NCBI GenBank assembly: GCA_035550795.1
Contig: DASZOL010000068.1
Span: 186,001-250,000, forward strand
Length of the DNA stretch: 64,000 bases
Reading direction: 5' to 3'
From: DASRDR01 sp035550795
Lineage (GTDB): Bacteria > Methylomirabilota > Methylomirabilia > Rokubacteriales > DASRDR01
Shown here: one piece after another, positions 1 through 7,111 of the stretch
Numbering within the stretch: the first letter of the stretch is position 1
How the letters are laid out: every line of letters begins with the position of its first letter
Translations under genes and position numbers: made by a program
Notes under the pieces: generated by a model
Databases searched by the model: none
Seen by the model: only the letters and a program-made list of their open reading frames with translations
What the model was told of the DNA's origin: nothing

Positions 1-1
1 G

Positions 2-298
2 CTCATTCATCCCTTCCAGCTCCAGGTGAGCCTCGGGCCGGCGATGGCGCGCCGCCAGCACTGGGCGACCGTGGAAGTGCCGCCCGAGCTCGCCGTCTAC
101 CCCGGGTCCCCGCGCAACCCGCGGGCCGACGACCCGCTCCTCGGCTACAAGTACGACCAGGGCGTCGCCTTCGTCCGCGCGGTCCGCGGCGAGACGACCG
201 ACTACCCGACCTTCCGCGACGGCGCCGCCGTGCAGGCCGTGGTCGACGCCGTCGACCGCTCGGCCCACGAACGGCGGTGGATCGGGGTTGGCCCGTGA
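2..298 (+). CDS. Gfo/Idh/MocA-type oxidoreductase, C-terminal fragment (partial, runs off the window start)
   Basis: An open frame enters from the left edge and ends at a TGA at 296-298, so only the last 98 or so residues are seen. The tail reads like the C-terminus of NAD(P)-dependent sugar or inositol dehydrogenase-like proteins of the Gfo/Idh/MocA family: a YDQGVAFVRAVRG segment, then YPTFRDG and AAVQAVVDAVDRSAHERRW, the usual closing helices. The Rossmann domain and catalytic residues lie outside the window, so the substrate cannot be judged. It lies just upstream of the ABC importer, which may or may not be co-transcribed. A GTG at 26 is not taken as the start because the frame is open and family-like before it. 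Confidence 0.65.
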   Translation, partial: LIHPFQLQVSLGPAMARRQHWATVEVPPELAVYPGSPRNPRADDPLLGYKYDQGVAFVRAVRGETTDYPTFRDGAAVQAVVDAVDRSAHERRWIGVGP

Positions 299-354
299 GT
301 GCTCCGTCGCTCATCGACATGCTCCTCCCTCACTTCGCGCACAGGAGGCTCCAC

Positions 355-1968
355 ATGATGCGCTCGGCGTCCACCCTCCGCAGATGTGCCCTCACGCTGC
401 TGGCGGCGCTGCTCGCGCTCGCCGCGGGATCCAGCCCGAGGCCGGCGGCCGCCGCCGGCAAGACGACGCTCGTGCTCGGCGTCGACATCAGCGACGCCCG
501 GACGTTCGACCCCGCCCGCCAGTTCGAGTACTCCTCCCCGATCACCATGAAGGCCGTCTACGAGACGCTGGTGACTGTGAGCCCGGGCGACTATGGGACC
601 GTCAAGCCGCTTCTCGCCGAGAGCTGGAAGCTGGTGGACGGCGGCAAAGCCTGGGAGTTCAAGCTCCGCAAGGGCGTGAAGTTCGCGAGCGGCAATCCCT
701 TGACCGCCGAGGACGTGAAGTTCTCCTTCGAGCGTCTCGCCCACGTCAAGGACCAGCCCGCCGACCTGACGGAGAACATGGGCGCGATCGAGGTCGTGGA
801 TCCCCAGACGGTCAAGATCGCGATGGCGGACAAGAACCAGCCGCTCCTCACGATCTTCACGTCGGTGTCCTATGCGGTCGTCGATGCAAAGGCCGTGATG
901 GCCCAGGGTGGCACCAGCGCCAAGGACGCCGAGAAGGCGGACAAGGCGACGGCCTGGCTCGACACCCACTCGGCCGGCACCGGGCCCTACGTGCTCACCG
1001 GGTGGACGCGTAACCAGGAGGTGGTCCTCGAGCGAAACAAGAGCTACTGGCGGGCGCCCGCCGCGTTCGAGAAGGTCGTGCTGCGCCACATCGGCGACGG
1101 CGCCGCGCAGGTGCTGGCCGTCCGCCGGGGCGACATCGACGCCGCGCTGAACCTGTCGCCCGACCAGCTCGAGTCCCTCGCGAAGGACGCGAACCTCAAG
1201 ATCGTCTCCGCGCCGAGCCTTGACTACATGTACATGACGCTGACGAGCAGCGCGGACCTGAACGCGACGCTCGCCAAGAAGCCTGCGCGCCAGGCGGTGG
1301 CGGCCGCGATCGATTACGACGGGACGATCAAGGGGCTGATGGGCGGTCACGCCATCCGGCCGGCGACGTTCATCCCGATCGGGCTGGGAGGCTCGACCGA
1401 GGCCCTGACGAAGGAGATCGGCTACAAGCAGGACCTGGCCAAGGCCAAGAAGCTCCTGGCCGAGGCGGGCGTGCCGAACGGCTTCTCGTTCAAGCTCTCG
1501 TACGGCAAGGCCTCCATCGCGGGGACGTCGTACGACCTGGTCTCCCAGAAGATCCAGTCGGACCTCGCGCGGGTGGGGATCAAGGCCGAGCTGGACCCGA
1601 TGGACCAGGCGACGCTCCGGACCGCGTACAAGGAGGGGAAGGCCCAGGCCGTCCTGACCTTCTGGGGGCCGGACGCCATGGAGCCGTATCTCTGGGCCCA
1701 GCCGTCGATCGGCCGCGTCGCCAAGCGCGTCCACTGGACCCCGTCGAAGGACATCGTGGACCTGGTCAACCGGGCCGGCGGCGAGCCCGACCCGAAGAAG
1801 GCGGCCGCGCTCTACCGCGAGTACGAGCGGATGCTGATCGACCAGGCAAACTACCTCATGCTGATCCAGCCCGTTTACCGCGTCGCGACGAGCAAGGCCA
1901 TCACCGGCTACCAGCTGACCGCGGCCGGGTGGCAGGTGGACCTGTACGACGTGAAGCCGGCGAAGTAG
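355..1968 (+). CDS. ABC transporter substrate-binding protein, family 5 (dipeptide/oligopeptide type)
   Basis: Extracytoplasmic binding protein of about 537 residues that should capture a peptide or similar solute and deliver it to the two permeases that follow. The start is set at the ATG at 355 (a second ATG is at 358) because AGGAGG lies at 343-348; in-frame codons further upstream overlap the previous gene. Residues 1-32 form a signal peptide: two arginines, a Leu/Ala-rich core and an Ala-rich cleavage region. The body has SBP_bac_5 hallmarks, including a GVDISDARTFDPA-like N-terminus, LAESW, the FKLRKGVKF and LTAEDVKFSFER segments and the typical large two-lobe length. Family members bind peptides, nickel, opines or sugars, so the ligand is open. 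Confidence 0.93.
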   Translation: MMRSASTLRRCALTLLAALLALAAGSSPRPAAAAGKTTLVLGVDISDARTFDPARQFEYSSPITMKAVYETLVTVSPGDYGTVKPLLAESWKLVDGGKAWEFKLRKGVKFASGNPLTAEDVKFSFERLAHVKDQPADLTENMGAIEVVDPQTVKIAMADKNQPLLTIFTSVSYAVVDAKAVMAQGGTSAKDAEKADKATAWLDTHSAGTGPYVLTGWTRNQEVVLERNKSYWRAPAAFEKVVLRHIGDGAAQVLAVRRGDIDAALNLSPDQLESLAKDANLKIVSAPSLDYMYMTLTSSADLNATLAKKPARQAVAAAIDYDGTIKGLMGGHAIRPATFIPIGLGGSTEALTKEIGYKQDLAKAKKLLAEAGVPNGFSFKLSYGKASIAGTSYDLVSQKIQSDLARVGIKAELDPMDQATLRTAYKEGKAQAVLTFWGPDAMEPYLWAQPSIGRVAKRVHWTPSKDIVDLVNRAGGEPDPKKAAALYREYERMLIDQANYLMLIQPVYRVATSKAITGYQLTAAGWQVDLYDVKPAK

Positions 1969-2054
1969 GCCTCGTGGCGGGAACCGGATCGGGCCGGCGG
2001 GAGGGGGGCAGGGAGCGGCGACGCTCCCGTCCGCACGACCCAGCCGTGTAGTGG

Positions 2055-3071
2055 ATGGGCCTCCGGTACGTCCTCCTCAGGGTGGTCGCCTCGGCCGCCA
2101 TGGCCGTGGCGGCCACCCTGGTCGTGTTCCTCGTCGCCCACACCGTTCCGGCCGACCCGGTCCTCGCCCAGCTCGGCGACAAGCAATCGGCCAACCCCGA
2201 GACCGTCGCCCGCTTCCGTGCGCGCTGGGGCCTCGATCGCCCGCTCCACGAGCAGTACGGGATCTTCCTGGCCAGGCTCGCGCGCGGTGACCTCGGCGAG
2301 TCGATCGCGTCCCGGCGCCCGGTGCTCGACGACATCCGGCAGTACGTTCCGGCGACGATCGAGCTGGCGACGGTCGCCGGCTTCCTCACCATCGTGATCG
2401 GCGTGCCGCTCGGGATCGCTGCCGCCGTCCGGCGCGACGGCTGGATCGACCACGTGGCCCGCTTCCTGTGCCTGATCGGCGTGTCGGCGCCGACCTTCTG
2501 GCTGGCCTTCATCGTGCTGGCCCTCTTCTACGGCGGCCTCGAGATCGCACCGTCTCCGGGCCGGCTCGACGTGGGGGCCGGCGCCCCGCCCCACGTGACC
2601 GGGATGTTCGTCGTGGACGGCATCCTGGCGGGGGACTGGGCGTCGGCCCGGAATGCCCTCGCGCACCTGGTGTTGCCGTCCGTCGTGCTGGCGGCGGCGA
2701 CGATCGGCATCGTCACCCGGACGACGCGCGCCGCGATGCTCGAGACGCTCGGCCAGGACTACGTGCGCACGGCCCGGGCCAAGGGAGTGGCCGAGCGCGG
2801 CGTCGTGCGGCGCCACGCGTTCCCCAACGCCCTCGTGCCGGTCCTGACGCTGGCGGGCCTGGCCTACGCGGAGCTCCTGGCGGGCACCGTCCTCACGGAG
2901 ACGATCTTCTCCTGGCCCGGCCTGGGCCGGTACACGTACCAGAGCGCGCTGGCGGTCGACTTTCCGGCGATCATGGGCGTCACGCTGCTGGTGGCGCTCA
3001 TGTACCTCGCCATCAACCTCGCCGTGGACGTCGCCTACCTCGTCGTGGACCCGAGGGTGGCCCGGCGCTGA
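2055..3071 (+). CDS. ABC transporter permease, DppB/OppB family
   Basis: Integral membrane subunit of 338 residues, first of two permeases of the importer. It shows the N-terminal membrane helix followed by the conserved stretch with PADPV, the ARWGLDRPLHEQY region, several hydrophobic helices, and near residue 230 the EAA loop (YVRTARAKGVAERGVVRRHAFPNA) that contacts the ATPase subunits. The ATG at 2055 has only a weak ribosome site. It sits 86 bp after the binding protein and about 24 bp before the second permease, so the three genes form one operon. No ATPase gene (DppD/DppF type) follows, so an ATPase must come from elsewhere in the genome. Confidence 0.93.
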   Translation: MGLRYVLLRVVASAAMAVAATLVVFLVAHTVPADPVLAQLGDKQSANPETVARFRARWGLDRPLHEQYGIFLARLARGDLGESIASRRPVLDDIRQYVPATIELATVAGFLTIVIGVPLGIAAAVRRDGWIDHVARFLCLIGVSAPTFWLAFIVLALFYGGLEIAPSPGRLDVGAGAPPHVTGMFVVDGILAGDWASARNALAHLVLPSVVLAAATIGIVTRTTRAAMLETLGQDYVRTARAKGVAERGVVRRHAFPNALVPVLTLAGLAYAELLAGTVLTETIFSWPGLGRYTYQSALAVDFPAIMGVTLLVALMYLAINLAVDVAYLVVDPRVARR

Positions 3072-3094
3072 GCACGCAGGCGCTGGCGATCTCC

Positions 3095-3922
3095 GTGCCG
3101 GTCCGCTCCGGACGCCGGCGGGGCGGGCCCCGCATGCTCGGCGTGGCGGGGGCCGTCATCATCCTCGCGTGGGGCGCCGTCGCCGCGCTCGCGCCGCGGA
3201 TCGCCCCGCACTCGCCGCTCCAGGTCGACGTCCTCGCGCGCCTGAAGCCGCCGTCGGCGGAGCACCTCTTCGGGACGGACTCGCTCGGCCGCGATGTCCT
3301 CTCCCGGGTCGTCCTGGGCGCGCGGGTGTCGCTGCCCGCGGGCCTCGTCGTCGTCCTGCTCGCCGCCGCCTTCGGCACGCTCTACGGCGGCGTGGCTGCA
3401 TACGCGGGCGCGAAGGTCGAGGAGGTCCAGATGCGCGTCACCGACCTCTTCCTCTCGTTCCCGCCGCTGCTCCTGGCGATGGCGATCGCGGCGGCGCTCG
3501 GCAAGGGCGTGCTCAACACCATCGTGGCGATGGCCATCGTGTGGTGGCCGAAGTACGCGCGCCTGGCCCGGAGCCTGGTACTGGTCCAGCGCTCACTCGA
3601 GTACGTCGAGGCCGCCCGCGGGCTCGGCCAGGGGGGCGGCCGGACGCTGCTCCGCCACATCGTGCCCAACGCCATCGGCCCCGTGGTGGCGCTGGTGGCG
3701 CTCGACGTGGGGAACGGTATGATCACGTTCGCCGGCCTCTCCTTCCTCGGGCTCGGGGTGGTGCCGCCGACGCCGGAGTGGGGCGCGATGGTGTCGGAGG
3801 GGCAGGTCCTCATCGAGCAGTGGTGGGTCTCGACCTTTCCGGGGCTCGCGATCTTCTCGGTGGTGATGGGCTTCAACTTCCTGGGCGATGCCCTCCGGGA
3901 CTGGCTCGACCCGCGCGGCTGA
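3095..3922 (+). CDS. ABC transporter permease, DppC/OppC family
   Basis: Second permease of the importer, about 275 residues. Features include the short N-terminal tail and first helix (LGVAGAVIILAWG), then HLFGTDSLGRDVLSR, which is characteristic of DppC/OppC proteins, five further helices, and the EAA loop EYVEAARGLGQGGGRTLLRHIVPNA. The start is uncertain. The GTG at 3095 gives a tail typical of the family; the ATG at 3134 would remove most of it, and CTG at 3068 overlapping the stop of the first permease is also possible. It is translationally close to the upstream permease and is followed by an internally deleted FAD oxidoreductase. Confidence 0.92.
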   Translation: MPVRSGRRRGGPRMLGVAGAVIILAWGAVAALAPRIAPHSPLQVDVLARLKPPSAEHLFGTDSLGRDVLSRVVLGARVSLPAGLVVVLLAAAFGTLYGGVAAYAGAKVEEVQMRVTDLFLSFPPLLLAMAIAAALGKGVLNTIVAMAIVWWPKYARLARSLVLVQRSLEYVEAARGLGQGGGRTLLRHIVPNAIGPVVALVALDVGNGMITFAGLSFLGLGVVPPTPEWGAMVSEGQVLIEQWWVSTFPGLAIFSVVMGFNFLGDALRDWLDPRG

Positions 3923-4003
3923 GATGCCCCGCTCGTTCGGGCCTCCCCGCCGGACCTTCGCCCGGAGGCGCGCCGCGGCGCCTCGTCACAAGGAGACGGC
4001 CTG

Positions 4004-4474
4004 ATGCGTGCGCAGGTGGTCGTGGTCGGTGGGGGGGCGTTCGGGACGAGCTGCTTCTACTTCCGGGACGACACGCCCGCCCGGATCGTCGCGGGGCTCC
4101 ACTGGGAGGTGCACGGGGACGCGGAGCGTCCGGAGGACCCGGACGCGTTTCGCCAGGCGGTGGACTGGGATTACTCGCTACGCGTGGCCGAGGCACTGGC
4201 CGCGCGCTACCTGGGCGCCTCCGAGTTCCGCGTCACCGGCGGCTGGGCGGGGCTCTACCCCCTCACGCCGGACACGCGGCCCATCGTGGGACCGACGCCG
4301 GGGGTGGCGGGCCTCTACCAGGCGCTCGGAGGCGGCGGCGTCGGGGTGCAGATCTCGCCGGCGGTCGGCGCCACGGTGGCCGACCTGATCGCCACGGGCG
4401 AGACGGAGGTGATGAGGGGCTGGGAGCGCTATCGCCTCGATCGCTTCGGGCCGGGGTCCGTGCCCGGGACCTGA
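4004..4474 (+). pseudogene. DAO-type FAD-dependent oxidoreductase with large internal deletion
   Basis: The 156-residue open frame joins the extreme N-terminus of a DadA/sarcosine-oxidase-like flavoenzyme (AQVVVVGGGAFGTS, the FAD-binding GxGxxG turn) directly to the C-terminal half (FYFRDD, then GLYPLTPDTRPIVGPTP and a GGGGVGVQISPAVG segment near the second FAD contact). Family members have about 370-400 residues, so roughly 200-230 residues between residue 16 and residue 18 of this frame are missing, including most of the FAD and substrate domains. The junction keeps the frame, and a ribosome site (AAGGAG) precedes the ATG. It cannot fold as a normal enzyme. It is most likely a deletion pseudogene; an assembly collapse is the other explanation. 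Confidence 0.8.
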
Positions 4475-4547
4475 GCGCGCCGGCGGCCTGACCGCCGATA
4501 CCCGGGTCGCCCCCGCGGCCGGCACGCTCCCGTCCTGCTTCCGCGCC

Positions 4548-4577
4548 TCGACAGAGAACCCTGGTCGGACCTATGCT
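4548..4577 (+). promoter_or_regulatory. candidate promoter for the GlsB/YeaQ-like gene
   Basis: A -35-like TCGACA at 4548-4553 and a -10-like TATGCT at 4572-4577 are separated by 18 bp. The predicted start of transcription leaves a leader of about 35 nt that carries the GAGGAGGGAGG ribosome site before the ATG at 4620. Base matches are good for such a GC-rich region, but this is pattern reading only. Confidence 0.45.
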
Positions 4578-4619
4578 GGCGGCGGAGACGCGGCAGCCGC
4601 CGCGGGAGGAGGGAGGGAC

Positions 4620-4874
4620 ATGCTGCACCTCTTGGGTCAAGCGCTCTTCGGCCTCGTTGTCGGCGCTATCGCCAAGTTCTTGCTCCCGGGCCAGGACCCC
4701 GGCGGCGTGATCGTCACCGCGCTGCTCGGGCTGGTCGGCTCGATGATCGGGACCTTCGTCGGCCGTGCCCTCTGGGGCGGGGCCGACTACTCGGCGGGCT
4801 GGATCACGTCGATCCTGGGGACCCTCGTCATCCTGGCCGTCTACCGGGCGGTCAAGAAGCGTCAGTCGCCCTAG
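4620..4874 (+). CDS. GlsB/YeaQ/YmgE family small stress-response membrane protein
   Basis: An 84-residue inner-membrane protein of the transglycosylase-associated (YeaQ/GlsB) family, named for its association with stress responses; its biochemical role is not established. It has three short Gly-rich hydrophobic segments: LFGLVVGAIAKFLLPG, a VTALLGLVGSMIGTFVG segment and WITSILGTLVILAVY. It ends in basic residues, all typical of the family and its usual length. A strong purine-rich ribosome site (GAGGAGGGAGG) precedes the ATG. It appears to be monocistronic, with its own candidate promoter at 4548-4577 and a hairpin after it shared with the convergent luciferase-like gene. Confidence 0.9.
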   Translation: MLHLLGQALFGLVVGAIAKFLLPGQDPGGVIVTALLGLVGSMIGTFVGRALWGGADYSAGWITSILGTLVILAVYRAVKKRQSP

Positions 4875-4901
4875 AAGCGCGGCCTCCGTCCAGCGGCATC
4901 G

Positions 4902-4931
4902 CGCCCGGGCGGCCCGTGGGGCGCCCGGGCG
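4902..4931. terminator. hairpin between convergent genes (candidate bidirectional terminator)
   Basis: Two copies of the self-complementary decamer CGCCCGGGCG (4902-4911 and 4922-4931) can pair around a 10-nt loop. The hairpin sits between the stop of the GlsB-like gene and that of the convergent luciferase-like gene. No T-run follows, as is common in such GC-rich DNA. Confidence 0.4.
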
Positions 4932-4943
4932 GGGCGAGGCCGG

Positions 4944-5930
4944 TCAGAGGTTCACGTACGGCAGGACTTCTCGGGTCACCCGCTCGAGCTGACCGGCCTG
5001 GTCCCAGGCGGCCAGGCGCAGCGTGATGCGCTCCACGCCCGTGCCGCGGAACCGCCGCAGGCTCTCGACGCACTCCTCGGGACTGCCGAGCGCGCTCCAG
5101 GCCTCGATGCGGGCCCGGGAGTAGTCGATCGAGTAGTAGAGGTCGAGGAAGCGCTTCGTCTCGGCGAGCGCCGCCTCGCGGTCCTCGTTCACGTTGATGT
5201 CGTGGTAGAGGCAGTTCCCCAGACGGTCGGGATCGCGCCCTTCCTCGCGGGCGTAGCGCCGGATCGTCTGCCAGTACTCCGCAAAGACCTCCGGGCTCAG
5301 GCTGTGCGTCTGCCATCCGTCGGCGAATCGCGCGACCCGGCGGAGGGCGCGCTCGATCCGCGCGGGCTCGGGCCGGATCGTCCAGGGATTGTTCGCGAGC
5401 CAGATGGGACAGGGGCGCTGCAGGGGCTTCGGCTCGAGGGTCACGTCCTCGAACTGGAAGAAGCGGCCCCGGTGGGTCACGCGATCCTCGCTCCAGAGCC
5501 GGCGGAGGATCGCGACGTGCTCCTCGAGGCGCCGCTGGCGCTCGGCCACGGGCACGCCGACCGCCCGCGCCTCCGCCTCCCAGTCGCCGGCGCTCCCGCC
5601 CCCGGCGCAGACGATCAGGACCGTGCGGCCCTCCGCGATCCGGTCGAGGCTCGCCCACTCGTACGCGAAGACGAGAGGGTTCCGCAAGGGGAAGCTGGCG
5701 AGACACGCCGGCCCCAGGCGGACGTGCCGCGTGCGGCCCGCGATCGCGGCGAGCAGGGTGAGCGCGTCGAGCCGGGGCTTGGCGAACAGGGAATCGCCCA
5801 CCCACACCGAGTCGAAGACGCCGGAGGCCTCCGCGCGACTGGCCAGATCGAGGAGCTGGGCCGGAGTCGTGAGCCCCAGCATGACGCCGCGGTTCGGGAG
5901 CGTCAGCCCGAACGCGAGCGGCGGCGTCAT
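4944..5930 (-). CDS. LLM class flavin-dependent oxidoreductase (luciferase-like)
   Basis: A 328-residue TIM-barrel enzyme of the bacterial luciferase-like superfamily, which uses FMN or F420 for oxidoreductions or monooxygenations. Visible signatures are LPNRGVM at the first strand, VFDSVWVGDSLFAKPR after the first helix, RTRHVRLGPACLASFPLRNP, and ILRRLWSEDRVTHRGRFFQF leading into the PLQRPCPIWLANNP strand. Cofactor and substrate cannot be read from sequence. The ATG at 5930 has no ribosome site, but a TATGCT -10 hexamer (5937-5942, minus strand) ends 6 nt before it, so the transcript may be leaderless. The EamA gene upstream on the same strand ends only 31 bp away. Confidence 0.88.
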   Translation of the reverse strand: MTPPLAFGLTLPNRGVMLGLTTPAQLLDLASRAEASGVFDSVWVGDSLFAKPRLDALTLLAAIAGRTRHVRLGPACLASFPLRNPLVFAYEWASLDRIAEGRTVLIVCAGGGSAGDWEAEARAVGVPVAERQRRLEEHVAILRRLWSEDRVTHRGRFFQFEDVTLEPKPLQRPCPIWLANNPWTIRPEPARIERALRRVARFADGWQTHSLSPEVFAEYWQTIRRYAREEGRDPDRLGNCLYHDINVNEDREAALAETKRFLDLYYSIDYSRARIEAWSALGSPEECVESLRRFRGTGVERITLRLAAWDQAGQLERVTREVLPYVNL

Positions 5931-5936
5931 CGCCCG

Positions 5937-5942
5937 AGCATA
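5937..5942 (-). promoter_or_regulatory. -10 hexamer TATGCT placed for a leaderless start
   Basis: On the minus strand TATGCT is followed by exactly 6 nt and then the ATG at 5930 of the luciferase-like gene, with no Shine-Dalgarno sequence. Transcription would begin at or next to the A of the start codon. No convincing -35 element is visible. Confidence 0.45.
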
Positions 5943-5961
5943 GTGCAGCCGGCGCGGGCGC

Positions 5962-6852
5962 TCAACCCGCGGCCGGGCGGCGGCGTGTCTCCGCGAACGC
6001 GATCGACAGCCCGCTGGCCACGATCAGCGTGGCGCCGAGCCAGAGCTCGACGCCCGGCACGTCGCCGAAGATGAGGTAGCCAGCCGACACGGCGCCGAGG
6101 AGCTGGACGTAGTTGAACGGCGAGACGACGGACGCGGGCGCCCACATGTAGGCCCGCGCCACGAGGTAGTGGCCGAGGCCCCCGGTCAGGCCCATGCTCG
6201 CGAGAAGCCCGACCTGGGCCCAGGAGCCGGGCGTGACCCAGGAGAAGGGCACGAGCAGGGTCGTCACCGCGGTACCGACGAGCGCGCTGTAGCCCACCGT
6301 GGTCTCCGGAGGGTCGGTCCCCAAGACTCGCCGGGTCAGGACCTGGTACCCGGCGTAGCAGACGGCGGTGCCCAGCGACAGGAGCGAGGCCAGCTGGGCG
6401 ACGCCGCTGCCGGGGCGGACCACGACCAGCACGCCTGCGAAGCCCACGGCGATGGCGAGCCAGCGCCGGACGCCCACCCGCTCGCCGAGGATGGGCACGG
6501 CCAGGACCGCCACCATGCACGGAGCGGTGAAGTTGATCGTGGTGGCGGTCGCGAGATCGATGAAGCGGAGCGCCACGAAGTTGAATGCGGTCGACCCGAG
6601 GAGCAGGAGGGAGCGGGAGAGCTGGAAGGCCGGGTGCCGCGTGGCGAAGAGGCGCCGCCCGTATCGCGGTCCGAAGGCGGCGACCACGAAGGCGAGATGC
6701 CCGGTGGTGCGGGCCCAGAGGAGCTCGACCAGGGGGAGGTCCCAGGTCAGCGTCTTCGCGGCCGCGTTCAGGAGGGAGAAGAGGGCGGCCGCCCCGCACA
6801 TGTACGCGAAGGCGCGGAGCGGGAGCTGAGGACGCTCTTCCGGAGGCGTCAC
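5962..6852 (-). CDS. EamA/DMT family transporter (RhaT/YdcZ-like exporter)
   Basis: A 296-residue inner-membrane protein made of two EamA repeats, ten hydrophobic helices in all. The first repeat runs from AALFSLLNAAAKTLTWDLPLVELLWART, the second from LLSLGTAVCYAGYQVLTRRVLG. Family members export amino acids, metabolites or drugs; the substrate is unknown here. The start is taken as the GTG at 6852, which lacks a clear ribosome site. It lies 16 bp after the stop of a 37-codon open frame with a near-perfect promoter (6869-6982), so the two may be co-transcribed and translationally linked. Confidence 0.85.
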   Translation of the reverse strand: MTPPEERPQLPLRAFAYMCGAAALFSLLNAAAKTLTWDLPLVELLWARTTGHLAFVVAAFGPRYGRRLFATRHPAFQLSRSLLLLGSTAFNFVALRFIDLATATTINFTAPCMVAVLAVPILGERVGVRRWLAIAVGFAGVLVVVRPGSGVAQLASLLSLGTAVCYAGYQVLTRRVLGTDPPETTVGYSALVGTAVTTLLVPFSWVTPGSWAQVGLLASMGLTGGLGHYLVARAYMWAPASVVSPFNYVQLLGAVSAGYLIFGDVPGVELWLGATLIVASGLSIAFAETRRRPAAG

Positions 6853-6868
6853 GAGGGCAGGCGTGCGC

Positions 6869-6982
6869 TTACGGCGTCAGCCGGGCGCGGATCACCACGG
6901 AGGCGAGCAGGGCGTCGAGCCGGCTGGCCGGGAGGTCCAGGACGTCGGCGAGGTCCACGTGCCGGCTTGCCGGACCCCGCAT
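6869..6982 (-). CDS. possible 37-residue leaderless small protein or leader peptide
   Basis: ATG at 6982 begins a 37-codon frame rich in Leu, Ala and Arg (contains DLADVLDLPASRLDALLASVV), ending in TAA at 6869. It is short, but a perfect TATAAT lies at 6989-6994 and ends 6 nt before the ATG, the same spacing seen at other starts in this window. It would be translated from a leaderless mRNA that continues into the EamA transporter 16 bp downstream. The alternative is that TATAAT serves the transporter alone and the frame is chance. I do not recognise the peptide. Confidence 0.35.
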   Translation of the reverse strand: MRGPASRHVDLADVLDLPASRLDALLASVVIRARLTP

Positions 6983-6988
6983 GGCCCG

Positions 6989-6994
6989 ATTATA
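6989..6994 (-). promoter_or_regulatory. perfect -10 TATAAT driving the small ORF and EamA gene
   Basis: The reverse strand reads TATAAT, then GGGCC and C, then ATG at 6982. A perfect consensus hexamer is conspicuous in DNA this GC-rich. It lies in the divergent region shared with the KamA-type gene; the -35 region is weak. Confidence 0.5.
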
Positions 6995-7075
6995 CGAGCC
7001 TCGCTCCGGTTTCCGGAGGGCCGGCGACCAGATCGCTCGCGGGCCGGGCCCTCGCAAAATGCCGGGCCTCGCAAA

Positions 7076-7104
7076 TTGACACGCTGCGCCGCCGTTGCTA
7101 GCCT
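7076..7104 (+). promoter_or_regulatory. promoter of the KamA-type gene, TTGACA-17-TAGCCT
   Basis: A consensus -35 TTGACA (7076-7081) and a -10-like TAGCCT (7099-7104) are spaced by 17 bp. The hexamer ends 7 nt before the ATG at 7112 and no ribosome site lies between, so the mRNA is probably leaderless. This is the best two-box promoter of the leaderless set. Confidence 0.55.
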
Positions 7105-7111
7105 CCATGTC

